In this document: in pieces, positions 20,101-33,459 of the stretch
Position numbering within the stretch: the first letter of the stretch is position 1
How the letters are laid out: each line of letters begins with the position of its first letter
Assembly: GCF_033439725.1 (NCBI RefSeq)
Contig: NW_026944390.1
Span: 1,736,001 to 1,800,000 of the forward strand
Direction of reading: 5' to 3'
Source of the DNA: Neurospora tetraspora
Lineage: Eukaryota > Ascomycota > Sordariomycetes > Sordariales > Sordariaceae
DNA: 64,000 nucleotides
Translations under genes and position numbers: made by a program
Notes under the pieces: generated by a model
The model's input: only the letters and a program-made list of their open reading frames with translations
Databases searched by the model: none
Told to the model about the DNA's origin: nothing

Positions 20101-22749
20101 TTACATCCGACGTGGTGTCAATGTTGTTGTCGCTGTGCTGCAATCTCCAGAATTTGGTGATGTCGTAAACCTTGCCGTGGATGCTGACCCAGAAGTCATC
20201 CTCTCCCTGATGATTCAGAATTTCTTGCGAAGTCCAGGCTTTGTCGAAATTGGGGCAAAGAATACGACCGAAGAAGATAATCCAGAAAACGACGATGGCG
20301 TTGAGGAGAACGATAAAGAAGCAGAGAACAAACTTCTCACGCCATGCCATACGCACATCAGGTCGCTTCATCCGACCAACGAACTTGAGTAATGGGGACG
20401 GAATCCACCACGTCAGAGCCCAAACAGTAAAGACCCAGATTTTCCTTTGGAAGGAAATAGGCCGCTCCTCAATCTTCTTGCCCTCGGCAAGGTCAGCGTC
20501 TAATTCCGAAACAATCTGGCCTTCGGCGTTGTAGAAGACCTGTCCCTTGTATTGGTCGCCCTTGGAACCAAGACCGTAGTCACCGTTGCGCATGGCGGTC
20601 ATGTTGGTAGGAGCGATGGAAGCAGCACGCACTGGGCTCGGGTTGAGGTTGTTTTGGCTAAGATTACCACCAAGGGCGAGGTGATCGTAGCTCCCGTTGG
20701 AGGTTCCATCGGCAAAGGGAGAGCGCATATTGTCAGCATATGGCTGAGGCGGGAAGAAGCCGCTTCCGTTGTGAGAATAGCCCGAGCCCATGGTGCCTGG
20801 GGGCATCAAGTTACGCATGCTGTTGAGCCTCTCAGCTTCCATGGGCTTCAGATCCAACATACTTTCGGCTTCCCACCACGCGCTCTCCCTCATCCATACT
20901 CTCTCGTTGCCCACAGCAACCTCGCCGTTGCTCCAGCCCCGCTCCAAGACCCAGCTCTCGATACCGTCACGGCCATCCATACAGCCCAGAGGCCGATACC
21001 GCTGAGTAAATTCATGGTGATCAAAATCGGCCGTGTAGTCAATGTGCTTATTACGTCTGTTGGCCCACTCGGACAGCCTCCAGGTGCGGAGCTGGCGAGA
21101 AACAGCTCCAGCTGACCAGGCTGAGTTGACAGCAGGAAGGGCAGCCAGGCTAGATGGTGAGTCGTCTGTGGGGTGGATGCAGAGGTGATACCAAGCGCGA
21201 CTGCGGTTCAAAAGATCCGCAACATCCACACGGCCAGTGCGGCCGAGGTTGATACCCTCGGTGGGGACCGGGAACAAGAGCTTCCTTAGGAAACCCTCAT
21301 CTTCTGATGAGAAGGCAATCTTTTCCAAGATATCCTCGCGCTTCTCAATCAGGCGTTGTCTTTCCCGGCCAACCGAGCCAACCATAATACCTAGATCAGG
21401 ACCACACTCTGCTACGGCACTCTGCATTTCCCGCACAACCGAGCTTGAAATGGGAACCACCTCGACGCCGTCAGCCTTCATTTCGGAGTTGATACCCTGA
21501 GTGTCGTCGAAGATGCCCCGCATGGCAATAGCCTTGCCCAAGTTTTGGTCGGGAATCTCGAGGACAGTGAGGCAGACAGTATCGCCACTGTCCTCGTTGG
21601 AAGTGGGCGCACCACTCCGGGAGGCACCGTCGCTAGAGTCATCGCCATTCCGGGATCTGCCCATCTGCACGGCAATAGCATCGTTGGCCTTCTTGATAAC
21701 CCAATCGACCAAAGCCTCATAGAGTCCTCCGATCAAGGTCGCCCGGTCATCAGTGCTGAGTTGCCTGGCAAGGATTTCGGGTTCGATACCAAGGAGTCCA
21801 CCAACATCCTCGCAGATTTCCTCCAAAACTTCTTGGTCAACATTGTAATCGAGTGTGTTGCCGAGCTTGAGGAGGCCGGCCAAGATGGAGATGAAGTTGC
21901 GGTGGGAAGAGCCCTTGATACCGATGTCCTTGAGGGCAGACCTGAAATCGTCGGCAGCGGCACCATCATCGGCGGTAGGAAGATAGGATGGAGGATCGTA
22001 AGTGCCGGACCTGGCGAGAAGGCTGTATTGAGACGCGGCCTTGAGCCCAAGGAACTCTCTTTCGGCAGGGGTAGAGGCCGTGGTGAGCAGGTAGTAAAAG
22101 ACATCAAAGGCCCTGTATCCAGCCTCAGAGGGGACACCCAATAAGCCCTTGTCGGTGTCGATACCACCTTGTGTAAGCGAAAGCGAGGCGGCAGTAAGGT
22201 TGCCTGTAAGGTTGAGTGTCAAGGTGACGGCCAAGCCGGTCTGTCTCGGAGTGGAGGGGTTGTAAGGGGTTACACAGCGAAGGAAGGGTTCGATAGCGTC
22301 GAGTGCTTTGTAAACCGAGGCAGGGATCTCGAGGGGAATAGTGGACAGGAAGGGTCGCAAGAGCGAAGGAGTCGAGTTGTGCAGCGATCTAGCATTCGTT
22401 CACCTGTTAGTATCAGACAAAGTGTGTAGGTCAAACAACAAAAGACATACCCAAGAATGATACACCCATCCTCAGCACGGCGACGAGCATGCTCCCATGC
22501 CCTCAGAGCCAGAGCGCCATCAACGGTTCCACCAACGTGACCATCAGGGCCAGCTTGGGAGGCCGTAAGCCATGTGTTGACGACAAGACTTGTGCCGGCG
22601 TCCAGACGGTATGGTTGTGAAGAGAGGTAGATGTTGTGTACGGAGTTGAGAAGAGTCGTGGTAGAGAGCTGGGATGGCTGTTGACCAGGACCTCGTCCGC
22701 CCATACCGGCGTCCGAGGCCATGGAATACATTGACATGCGGCTCGCCAT
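17181..22749 (-). CDS. chs-7: Class VII-type chitin synthase with a P-loop-less myosin-like domain (CHS-7/CsmB-like)
   Basis: Membrane glycosyltransferase that polymerises UDP-GlcNAc into cell-wall chitin at hyphal tips and septa. Exons 22749-22451, 22388-18690 and 18630-17181 encode 1815 residues. The N-terminal ~600 residues resemble a myosin head but lack a P-loop: where the partner gene has GESGSGKTT, this one reads [14 protein letters not shown]. Next come membrane segments ([20 protein letters not shown]), a cytochrome b5-like stretch ([16 protein letters not shown]), and the chitin synthase domain with [27 protein letters not shown] (about 1376) and QRRRW (1415-1419). Further membrane spans and a DEK-C domain ([20 protein letters not shown]) close the protein. 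The junction GC-FTMYR is restored by the second intron. The lack of a P-loop, the DEK-C domain and the divergent neighbour all fit class VII (class VI in some schemes). Identification is strong. Confidence 0.95.
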
Positions 22750-25700
22750 GGTGTGTTGTTGGGATGACGGCGAAGTGTCAGATGGATTCCGGGAGCCCCT
22801 TGGGGGGAACAAGAGCGTAGACTTGGCCCACGCCTTTCCTCACCGACAAGGACAGCGATTCGAACGAGTGGTGGTGGTCAAAGTGTGTGTATAGAAAGCG
22901 ATGATCGCCGAGCAATTGCGACTGAGGCGTCGCGTGTGGTTATTGTCCTGACGAGTAGTGGATGTTTCGATAGTCGATATCCTCCTCCAAGTCCTTCAAT
23001 CGCTTCTCTTGGTACCGTCTGCTTAGGTAGTAGTCGTAGTGGTAGTAGGATAATATTATTAGATGAAGATGGGACCGAAACGAGAGACGACACTGATCGC
23101 GCAAAGATCGGACGAAGAGAACCACCAAAGCGAGTGAAGGCGGCCAACGTCAGTCGACAGTGTCAAGGAGGAGTCCCTGGGATCAATGCAAAGGAAACGA
23201 CGGAGATTCGAAAAATCGGGAAAATTGCAGATTAGCTGCCCGTCAGCTAGCAGCAGCAGGAGCAGGAGCAGCAGGCGGCGAACGAAGGGGGGGAGAATGG
23301 GCAGGAGAGACAAGAGAGACAAGGAAGCGACACCCCAGCGAGTGGATGGAGTGAAGTTTTGGTGGAAAGGAAACAGCGATGATTCCCACAGGCTAGTGGC
23401 AGGCAGTGCAGACGGGAGTGCAGACTGGAGACTCTGCAGTGCACTCAGGCAAGAGCGGGCAGAGAGTTCCAGCTTGTTCGGCTCGAACCACACCAATGGA
23501 ACGGTCTGAAGCCGGGTCTGAACGGTCAGGATTTTCGCTGCTTATTGCTACTGGAGCCTGAAAAAAAGATCACCACACATTTGCGCCTGTACGGCGGTTT
23601 ACAACACTCACTTTGAAAATACACCAATCCCGATTCACTCGCAAGTGGATGCAGGATGCGCATGATGTACGGAGCGCCCGCGACAATCACCCCAGGACCC
23701 GGTTTGGGTAGGCCGATCTGGAACGTAATTACCAACGAGATTGTTCCCTGTCAGCCAGGGGGAAGGGGGCTTGACAGTATTGAAAAATGCAATTATGCGA
23801 TCTTGGTTGTTAAACTTCGTTGCCTCCATTCCCGCTTTTGCCGACCGCCTTCCTGCTGTACCACAATGAGCTTCTCGTTCTTGGCTTCATCAGTCCATGT
23901 GTGCATTTCAAACATCCTCCTATCCTTTGTGTGCACTGCTTCAGTTTGGTTGTATCGGATATATCAGGCCTGTTTATGCTCGGCCATGGGAATTCGTTCC
24001 CTTTTCCAGTGATTTTCATGCCAGGATCCGCGACCATTTTTCGCCTCAATGATTGGATCTGAAGAATGAAATGGCCAGACTTGATCAACCCCAAAAGCCT
24101 GCTTTGAAGGACAAGATGCACTCAAGTTGCACTCATCGTTGCAGTGCCTCCATGCGTGTTGATGGGTCTTTGCCAGGACTGCTCAAATGAGATTCTCGCC
24201 TTTTGGTTCCCGTTCGCTTTACGGCGTACTGCGTTGGTCCGTTCGGCGGAGTGCCGGATGGCCACGGAATTCTGGATGACGGTCGAATACGAGCCCTCAC
24301 AACAACTGGAAGTCTTGGCTCCACCATATCGATACCCCCACCATTTGCGGTCATGGTGTGTGGATGGATGATGGTGCACATCCTCACGCACACGCAGAGG
24401 CAGAGCTGAGAACCTCGCATTGGGAATGGGACGTGTGCAAGTTGACGTCTAAAAGTAGGGTCCAAGTTCATGACTGGCTGGAGAGTTCAAGAAACCTTAT
24501 CCACAGCCGCCTTACCACGAGCACGAGCACGCGTTATATGTTGCATGCTACATACACTACTGGACGTACGGATATCTCCATTGGGCCTTGGAGGTCTGAA
24601 CACGAAAAGGGCTGGAGGGTAATCCTGTGTCTTGTCTGGACACTCAGCGACATGTTACAAACATTCCCGTCCCGTTCGCCTTGTTCAACCACCTCAGCGC
24701 CCGACGCAGCGGTCCGCGAATGTGTGCAACATGGCCCCTCCTGGCGACCTCTTGGAAGTTCACACCATCGACAACCACCTTTGGCAATCCATCCCCGACT
24801 GAGAGGACAAAGATCACGAATGGAAACTTCCAACAAACTTCCACCTTGTTGTCATGATCTTAATGGAAATGTTCCGCTGCCTTGGTACGTATAATTGCGT
24901 GCCCCGCCGTCCGTCTCGCTTCGAGTGACATTGAACAGAAGCCCCCGATAAACTGAATGACTGTCTTGATGAATAATCGAGGATATCGTGCTTGGCAGCC
25001 AAGGCAGATGCGGCGAAAATGTCAAAGGGGGCTGCTCCACACTCCATGTGCCACCTCCAACCGGATAGTTTCTTTTTTTAGTTGTCTTTTGTCCTCCTTT
25101 TGCCGACCCCTTTCCAAGGTTGTGCCTTGCGCCGCGTTGCACTGTCAGACTCTGTGGGAGAAGAAACATAAAAACTTTGTTGGACGGCTTCAACGGCTCT
25201 CTGTGTTAACGTTGCCTTCGGGCCCAAGTGTGGGAAGGTGAAGCCATCACCAGATTTTCGATGCTCTAGAACATATGCACTGCCCTAGGTAGTCACCTTG
25301 GTGGTTAGGTTGATGGGGATCTGTGGAAGATCACAACCTCGAATTTACAAACAAACAGAATTCACACGGTAAATGATTCAATCACAACGAATGGCCACAA
25401 CGGAGCTAAGGGTCCCATATACATAATAAGGTATGCAATCTTGCTGTACATCATATGTGCCCCATGAAATGTCTGAGCATCATGTGCATCATGACTTTCA
25501 AGCATAGCGGGAATGCATTCAGGGGCAGGATCAAAGGAAGGATGAACCCGTCCTACCGCTGCACACTAAAATGTTTAGAGGCAGATTTTGGTGGAGGTTT
25601 GTGCAGGCGCGATGATGGCAGGTCCGAGCAAGCGACAACCGCGCTCCTTCCTGTTGCTGATGGCGGGCACCCACCTGTAGCGCGCGCTGGAAAAGCGCCC

Positions 25701-27710
25701 GAACGCTGCCTGCAGTAATGGTGGGGTCTTTGTCTGGATCCAGCCCTAGGCACCTGCCCTCACTGCAACTCTGCAAGAGGAACTCCAAACCTATTCTTCT
25801 TCGCGCCTTCTGTTCTTCCTCGAACAATTCATCAATTCCTCGCAAAGATGTCGAGCCAAATCAATTATGTCTTCCATCGCATTTGAAAGCTGAAAAATGG
25901 TCACCGCATCGTCCACTCAATCTCCGAGGCTCGACACTAACAAAAAAGCGAGACTCAAAAAGGCGTCATACTACCTCTACCGACTACGCCGGCGGGGACT
26001 ACGGCACACCGGCAGACGGTGCAGCGCACAAACCCTACGAGGTGGTACCCCTAGCACGTGCCGTACGCTACCCCCAATTCATACGAGGAAATTTGCAACG
26101 CAAAGCCAGCACCGGGCAAGCCAGCACCGGGCAGGCCACCAAATCCACCCACCATATCCCCAACTCTCGTATTCCCAAGGGCACGCCACCCCACGGATCT
26201 TGCAGGGACACCTCACAAGACAAGCAATGGTCATCCGCGACATCTTCAAATAGTCAATCAGCCATTTGACAAAGAACGGGAGGTGTCCCTCTCCCTTGAG
26301 AAGAAAAGAAGACGTGAAAAATGTTCCAAGAGGCCTGCAGTGGTCCGGACTACATACGTTTGTCAATTTCCGAGGCAGACGTCTTTTTTCAGAAACAGAG
26401 ATTGAATGGCCCCCTTCCTTGGCATCAGCAGTGGAGAGTAGCCAGTGGGAGTGAGACAATGCAGCTAACTTCGATATTAGCATAGCAGCCGAATAACAGC
26501 ATAGGCGGCTGAAAGGACAAAGCATGTCAATGTCAACTCCTGTGTTTCCATCCCCCAGAGAGGCGCACACACTATCGTATGCTTAATTCCGCTTGGGCAT
26601 GGGCCCTCGATTTCCGAAAGCAATGCTGTCATAAGGCGTCCATCCGCTCCGGGGGGCTCCCGGTTGCTGACCCCAATGGGAAAAGAACAAGCAAAGAATA
26701 CCAAGCTGGGTCAGAGTGCCCCTGAAGACGGGATAAGAGAAAATCCAGCTGGGCGGCGACCGCTGTTGGTGGTTAGGCTGGTACACCGTCGTGGTTCTGG
26801 AACCGTTCGACAGGGCTTTAGGAGAGGATCACCAGTTCGTCCCAAGAGTCAGGACAACAGACAACACAGACCGTATGTCCTGCCAAAGTTGCAAATATGT
26901 CGTGGTCTATATGATCAAAAGATTTTCTCCGGCATCAAGGCCAGCCTATACTGGAAAAGTGAGGAAGCTGGAGTGGAACAGGTTGAAGCCCTTTGCGTTC
27001 CTCGCCTTGTTCCCTTGTTTACATATTTTGAATCACGCACCCCCCTCACCCCTGTGGCTTCTGGACGTGGAGAAGCCGTCCCCCATCCTAACCAATCACA
27101 TGCTGGACGGGGGCAGGTACTTCGTATGGCCGAACTGCGCCTCTGGCCCTTCCAGACCGCCGTAGCCCGCACCCGAGAGAAAACATTCGAATCCCCTATG
27201 TTTTTCCCCAGTCAACCGGCTCCATAGCCTCGCTCCATCAGACAGCAGGCGACGCCGCCGGTGTGAACCTACCCACCGTTTCCTACCCACGGCATCCATC
27301 GCTGTACACTTCTCTCGCTCGCTGGGGATTGCAGGTTCGGAAAAAGCTTCGAGCGTCTCCAACGTTTGCTTAGCCTTGTCGTTCTATCTTTCCTCTCCTC
27401 TCTGACGCTCGTTTACCAAGACGCCTTTGTCGCATCTGGACCCTCGTTTTGCCTGACTGTCTTCACTGTTTCGTCCTGTCTGGGATCCGACGGCATACAC
27501 CTAGCGCGTCGCATATCATTTGATTGACATCGGACGACAACTTCCCAATCGCCATTGTCAACCTACCCTCGACGACTTGACAACGACTCCAAACACTTCG
27601 ATCGACGACAGACGCCGACGACTTCGACGGTTTACCCTTCTTCCGGACGACCTAGAGGTTCTATAGACATATTGAGATATACATACTAGTCTGCCAGCAG
27701 CGCTCTCGCC
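22750..27710. other. About 5 kb shared upstream region of the chitin synthase pair
   Basis: Unusually long divergent spacer between chs-7 and chs-5 starts. It probably holds both promoters and long leaders; the 300 nt before the chs-5 ATG are strongly pyrimidine-rich on the plus strand. The longest open frames (for example 25718-26269 and 24358-24894) lack recognisable domains and use non-ATG or weak starts. A 15-nt unit (about 26103-26134) is repeated twice. I see no tRNA or transposon. Confidence 0.5.
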
Positions 27711-30700
27711 ATGGCGCTCAACCTTCCTCCCGTAGGGGGGACGGGTGGAGGGGCCCATACCCAACCTTCGTTACCCTCGCTGCCGGCCCATCTTCAGTCA
27801 GATACACACTTGACGGCTCATCTAGCCAGTCGATTCCACGTCTCGCTACCGATTTCCCGACTTTCATCCCACGCACTCGTTTCCATCAACACTTACACTA
27901 GCTCTACGAAAGGAGATGGCACCCGAGACTCTTCCGCCATGGGCGGTGCCGAGGACATGGCCGAGAGGGCCTACATCCGTCTTGGTCATCGGTCTGAGAA
28001 CCAGGCCGTACTCTTCTTGTATGTTGTCTTTTGCTTGTGCCAGCCCTGCGGCGTGACCTTGTTACTAACGGCTGAGACAATAGGGGTGAATCGGGCTCAG
28101 GAAAGACTACCATCCGTGCTCACGTTCTGACCGCACTCCTCAACAAGTCTTCAACTCCCCTTTCCAACAAGGTGTCCCTTGCCGCATATGTCTTCGATAC
28201 GCTCACTACCACCAAGACAGCCACGACGCCGACGGCCTCCAAGGCTGGTCTCTTCTTCGAGTTGCAATACGACACAGCATCCACCACCAGCCCACAACTC
28301 ATCGGTGCCAAGCTCTTGGATCATCGTCTGGAAAGGAGTAGGATAGCGGCTGTGCCGACGGGAGAACGTAACTTCCACGTGCTGTACTACCTCCTGGCTG
28401 GTACAAGTCCCGCGGAAAAGACCCATTTGGGATTCGAGGAAGGTACCACAGGGGGTAAGCGGTGGAAGTATCTAGGTCACCCTACGCAACTCAAGGTTGG
28501 CATCAACGACGCCGAGGGATTCCAACTTTTCAAGACGGCCTTGAGGAAACTCGAATTCCCCAGGACTGAGATTGCCGAGATCTGCCAGATTTTGGCCGCC
28601 ATTCTCCATATCGGTCAGCTCGAATTCGAGAGGACGTCGAGCACTTCCGCTACTGGCGATGATAGCGGCGGCTTCTCCCATGAGGGTGGCCAGACCGTTA
28701 CTGCCGTCAAGAACAAGGATGTTTTGGCCATTGTCGCCGCTTTCCTCGGTGTTGGCGTCCAGGACCTCCAGACAACGTTGGGTTACAAGACCAAGATGAT
28801 CCACAAGGAAAGGGTCACGGTTATGCTGGATCCCGAGGGTGCTCGTGAGAACGCCGACGAGTTGGCGCGGACCTTGTACTCGCTCCTTGTTGCTTACATC
28901 ATCGAGAACGTCAACCAGAAGCTGTGCGCCGCCGAGGATTCCATCTCCAACACTGTTTCGATTATCGATTTCCCCGGTTTCCAGCAACAGTCTTCCACCG
29001 GCTCGACCCTTGATCAGCTGCTCAACAATGCTGCTGCCGAGTCCATGTACAACTTGACTCTGCAGAACTTCTTTGACCGCAAGGCCGAGCTGCTCGAGAC
29101 AGAGGAGGTTACTGTCCCCGCGACGAGCTACTTCGACAATTCGGATGCCGTGAAGGGACTGCTGAAGCCTGGAAATGGTCTCCTCAGCATCTTGGATGAC
29201 CAGACCCGCCGTCATCGCACTGACATGCAATTGCTCGAGAGTCTGCGCAAGCGCTTCGAGGGCAAGAACCCGGCTATCGAGGTTGGTTCGGCGACCGCCA
29301 AGTTGCCCGGCAGCAACTTCTTAACCGAGAACACCGCTGCGACGTTCACGGTGAAGCACTTCGCTGGTGAGGTCGATTACCCTGTCAAGGGCTTGGTGGA
29401 GGAGAACGGTGAGGTTATCTCTGGTGATCTCATGAACTTGATCAACTCCAGCAAGAGCAACTTTGTCATCCGCCTCTTCGGCCAAGAGGCCCTTCAGACT
29501 GTTGTTCACCCGCAAGAGAAGACCACGGTCATGCAGGCCTCAGTCAGCTCCAAGCCGATGCGCACACCTAGTGTTCTGTCGCGGCGAGGACGCCCCGCCC
29601 CAGGTCGTCGCCTACGGGGAGAGAAGGCAGAGGCGGATATCGCGATCGACGAGGGCAGCGAGTCGGGAGAGCCTAGCAGGAAGTCTAGCAAGGGCTCGGA
29701 ACAAGGCGCGGCGGCCCAGTTCCTCTCTGCGCTGGAAAATGTCAAGACATCCTTCAACGCGCAGGGGACGAATTGCTATTTCGTCTTCTGTCTCAAGCCC
29801 AACGACCGGCGTATTGCAAACCAGTTCGATAGCAAGTGCGTCAGGGCGCAGGTTCAGACATTCGGCATTGCCGAAATCAGCCAGCGCTTGCGCTCCGCCG
29901 ACTTCAGTCTATTCCTGCCGTTTGGCGAGTTCCTGGGCTTGGCAGATGCTGAAACCATTTTGGTTGGAACCGAACGTGAAAAGGTCGAGATGGTTGTTGA
30001 GGACAAGAGGTGGCCAAGCAACGAGGTCGCCATTGGCGCTACTGGTGTCTTCTTGAGCGAGCGATGCTGGATGGAACTGGCACAGCTCGGGGAGAACACT
30101 TCGACCTCGGGCCGTTACGGGTTGCCTGCATCGGATAATGGTTCTACACCGGATCCGTTCAGCGATCCGAAGGAGCGCCTGTTCACCTCGACGAGCACCA
30201 CGCCGCAGATGTACAACGACAAGAAGGCCGGCTACTTTGGAAGCAACGATGTGGATACCCGATCGGAGGCCGGCACTGCTATCGGCGCGGGTGACATGTT
30301 CAAGACATTCGAGACCCGTGAGCAGATGGCGGAAAAGGCCAATGAGAAGGATATGGCTGAGGTTGAGGTGTACAAGGACAAGCCTAGCCGTAAGCGCTGG
30401 GTCTTCTTGACCTATCTTCTGACTTGGTTCATTCCCGATTTCGCCATTCGCGTCATCGGCAGGATGCCGCGCAAGGACGTCCGCATGGCTTGGAGAGAAA
30501 AGGTGGCCATCAACTTCATCATCTGGTTCTTCTGCTTGTTTGCTGCTTTCTTCATTGTTGTTTTCCCGCTACTCATTTGCCCAAGGCAGCACGTTTACAG
30601 TCCTCAGGAGCTGTCCAGCTTCGACGGCAAGGGTAAGAACCCTGCTTATGCGGCTATTCGCGGTCAAGTTTTCGACATTGGTGATTTCGCGCCACGCCAC

Positions 30701-33459
30701 TACCCTAGATTGGACTCAAAGTCATTGACACAGTACGCTGGTCTTGACATTTCGGGCCTCTTCCCCCTCCAGGTTTCGGCTTTGTGCCGTGGTGTGAACG
30801 GCCAGATTGCGGACACCGTCACCCTCGACTACAAGAACGACAACATCACCAACGCGGCCGCTGTCATCAGTAGCCAGGATCGGAACGCGCATTACCATGA
30901 TTTCCGTGCCTTCACCAATGACAGTCGTCCTGACTGGTTCGCGGAGCAGATGATCTTCCTCAAGGGTAATGGCTACAAGGTTGGCAACGTTGCTTACTCG
31001 TCGACCTATGTCAAGACGCTCGCTAGCAAGCAACAAGCGATTGCTATCCTCCAAGGCCGTGTCTATGACATGACCCAATATCTCAAGGGCGGACGTCACC
31101 AACGCGCTGCTCCTGGACAACCTGATCCCACGGACCCCAATGCCGTCAATTTCATGAGTCAGCTTGTCGTCGATCTCTTCGACCAAAGGGCCGGCGAGGA
31201 TGTCAGTAAGCTCTGGGAGGCCTTGGATCTCGACTTGGATATGAAGGCCAATATGAAGCTCTGTCTCGATAACCTCTTCTATATCGGAGACGTCGATACC
31301 CGTAACTCGGCCCGCTGCCAGTTCTCCGAGTACCTCGTCCTGGCCATCTCGATTATGTTGGCAACTGTCATTGTCTTCAAGTTCTTTGCTGCCTTGCAAT
31401 TCGGCCAGAAGAACATGCCAGAGAACCTCGACAAGTTCGTCATGTGCATGGTTCCGGCTTACACCGAGGACGAGGACTCACTGCGCCGTGCCATCGATTC
31501 CGCCGCCCGTATGCAGTACGATGATAAGCGCAAGCTTCTCATTATTGTCTGTGACGGTATGATTATTGGTCAGGGTAACGATAGGCCTACTCCCCGCATT
31601 GTGCTTGATATTCTGGGCGTTTCGGAGACGGTTGATCCTGAGCCTCTCAGCTTCGAGTCGCTCGGCGAAGGCCAGAAGCAGCACAACATGGGCAAGGTCT
31701 ACTCCGGTCTTTACGAGGTGCAGGGCCACATTGTTCCCTTCATGGTCATCGTCAAGGTTGGCAAGCCTTCCGAGGTCTCTCGTCCTGGTAACCGTGGCAA
31801 GCGTGACTCCCAGATGGTCATGATGCGCTTCCTCAACCGCGTCCACTACAACCTCGCCATGAGCCCGCTCGAGTTGGAAATGTACCATCAGATCCGCAAT
31901 ATCATTGGCGTGAATCCGACCTTCTACGAGTACATGCTGCAAATCGATGCCGACACCGTTGTGGCGCCCGACTCGGCGACGCGCTTCGTTGCTGCCTTCC
32001 TGGAGGATACCCGTCTTATCGCTGTCTGCGGTGAGACTGCTCTGACCAACGCCAAGGCCTCCTTCGTTACCATGATCCAAGTGTACGAGTACTATATCTC
32101 GCACAATCTGTCCAAGGCCTTCGAGTCGCTCTTCGGTTCCGTCACCTGTCTTCCCGGCTGTTTCTCCATGTACCGCATTCGCGCTGCCGACTCTGGCAAG
32201 CCACTGTTCGTCAGTCGAGAGGTCGTTGAGGCTTATTCCACCATTCGTGTCGACACCCTGCACATGAAGAACCTTCTTCACCTTGGTGAGGATCGTTACC
32301 TGACAACGCTGCTCCTCAAGTTCCACTCGGCCTACAAGACCAAGTACATCTTCAGCGCCCACGCCTGGACTATTGCTCCTGACACGTGGGAAGTTTTCCT
32401 GTCCCAGCGCCGTCGTTGGATCAACTCTACTGTGCACAACTTGATCGAACTCATCCCCTTGAACCAGCTTTGCGGTTTCTGCTGCTTCAGCATGAGATTC
32501 ATAGTGTTCATCGACTTGCTGTCTACGGTTGTTCAGCCCGTCACCATTGCCTACATTGTCTACTTGGTCGTCATGGTGGCGCGTAATGCGACTGTCGTGC
32601 CCATCACAGCCTTCATTCTCCTTGGTGCGATTTACGGTTTGCAAGCTATCATCTTCACTCTGCGTCGCAAGTGGGAAATGATCGGTTGGATGGTTCTCTA
32701 CATTATCGCCGTTCCCGTCTTCAGTTTCGCCCTTCCTCTCTACTCCTTCTGGCACATGGACGACTTCAACTGGGGTAACACTCGTGTCGTTGCTGGCGAA
32801 GCGGGTCAGAAGATCGTCATCTCCGACGAGGGCAAGTTTGACCCCGCCAGCATCCCCAAGAAGAAGTGGGAGGAATACCAGGCCGAGCTCTGGGAGGCCC
32901 AGACTTCCCATGGCGGCAACAACGACGACGTCCGCTCCGAGATCTCGGGCTACTCGTACGCCACCAAGAACCCCTATAACGTTGCCATGTCCGAGTACGG
33001 TGGCGGTTACAACTACGCTAGCCGTCCTGGTTCGACCACCGGCTTCCCTCTCGGAGGCTACACCGACAAGACACTGCTGCCCGTTAATAACGCTAGCCGC
33101 ATGTCTTTCGCCAACTCCGAGATGTTGATGGCAGGTAGCCGCCACTCCCAGTTCGGCGGGTCCCAGTTCATGGGCCATAATCCCTCGCAGCAGGAGCTGG
33201 AGATGACCAGCCTGGCGGGTATGCCGAGCGATGACGCGCTGTTGGCGGAGATTCGCGAGATTTTGAGGACGGCGGATTTGATGACTGTTACCAAGAAGGG
33301 AATCAAGCAGGAGTTGGAGAGGAGGTTTGGCATCCCGCTGGATTCGAGGAGGGCTTATATCAACAGTGGTATGTATTCTTGTCTACTCCCTTGATGAAAG
33401 TACGAAAGCTAACTCGATGAAAACAGCTACCGAAGCACTCTTGTCTGGCCAGTTGTAGT
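27711..33459 (+). CDS. chs-5: Class V-type chitin synthase with myosin motor-like domain (CHS-5/CsmA-like)
   Basis: Chitin synthase fused to a myosin motor-like head, which in this class helps position the enzyme at hyphal tips and septa through actin. Exons 27711-28018, 28084-33368 and 33428-33459 encode 1874 residues. Splicing intron 1 creates the P-loop [10 protein letters not shown] (Gly104-Thr112). A switch I-like [13 protein letters not shown] and switch II DFPGFQQ (Asp398) follow, then myosin motifs FCLKPNDRR and GIAEISQRL near 540-580. After membrane segments comes a cytochrome b5-like stretch ([18 protein letters not shown]). The catalytic domain carries [33 protein letters not shown] and QRRRW (1544-1548). 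The C-terminal DEK-C domain ([18 protein letters not shown]) continues into a tiny third exon ending TEALLSGQL. All motor nucleotide motifs appear intact, unlike in the divergent neighbour. Confidence 0.96.

Noticed and set aside
25718-26269. 184-codon frame in the chitin synthase spacer
   Set aside because: No recognisable motif, unusual composition and no supporting splice structure. It could be leader sequence.
31478-33178. Long minus-strand frame (about 566 codons) opposite chs-5
   Set aside because: Antisense reflection of the chitin synthase domain, rich in Val, Gly, Asp and His with no family pattern.
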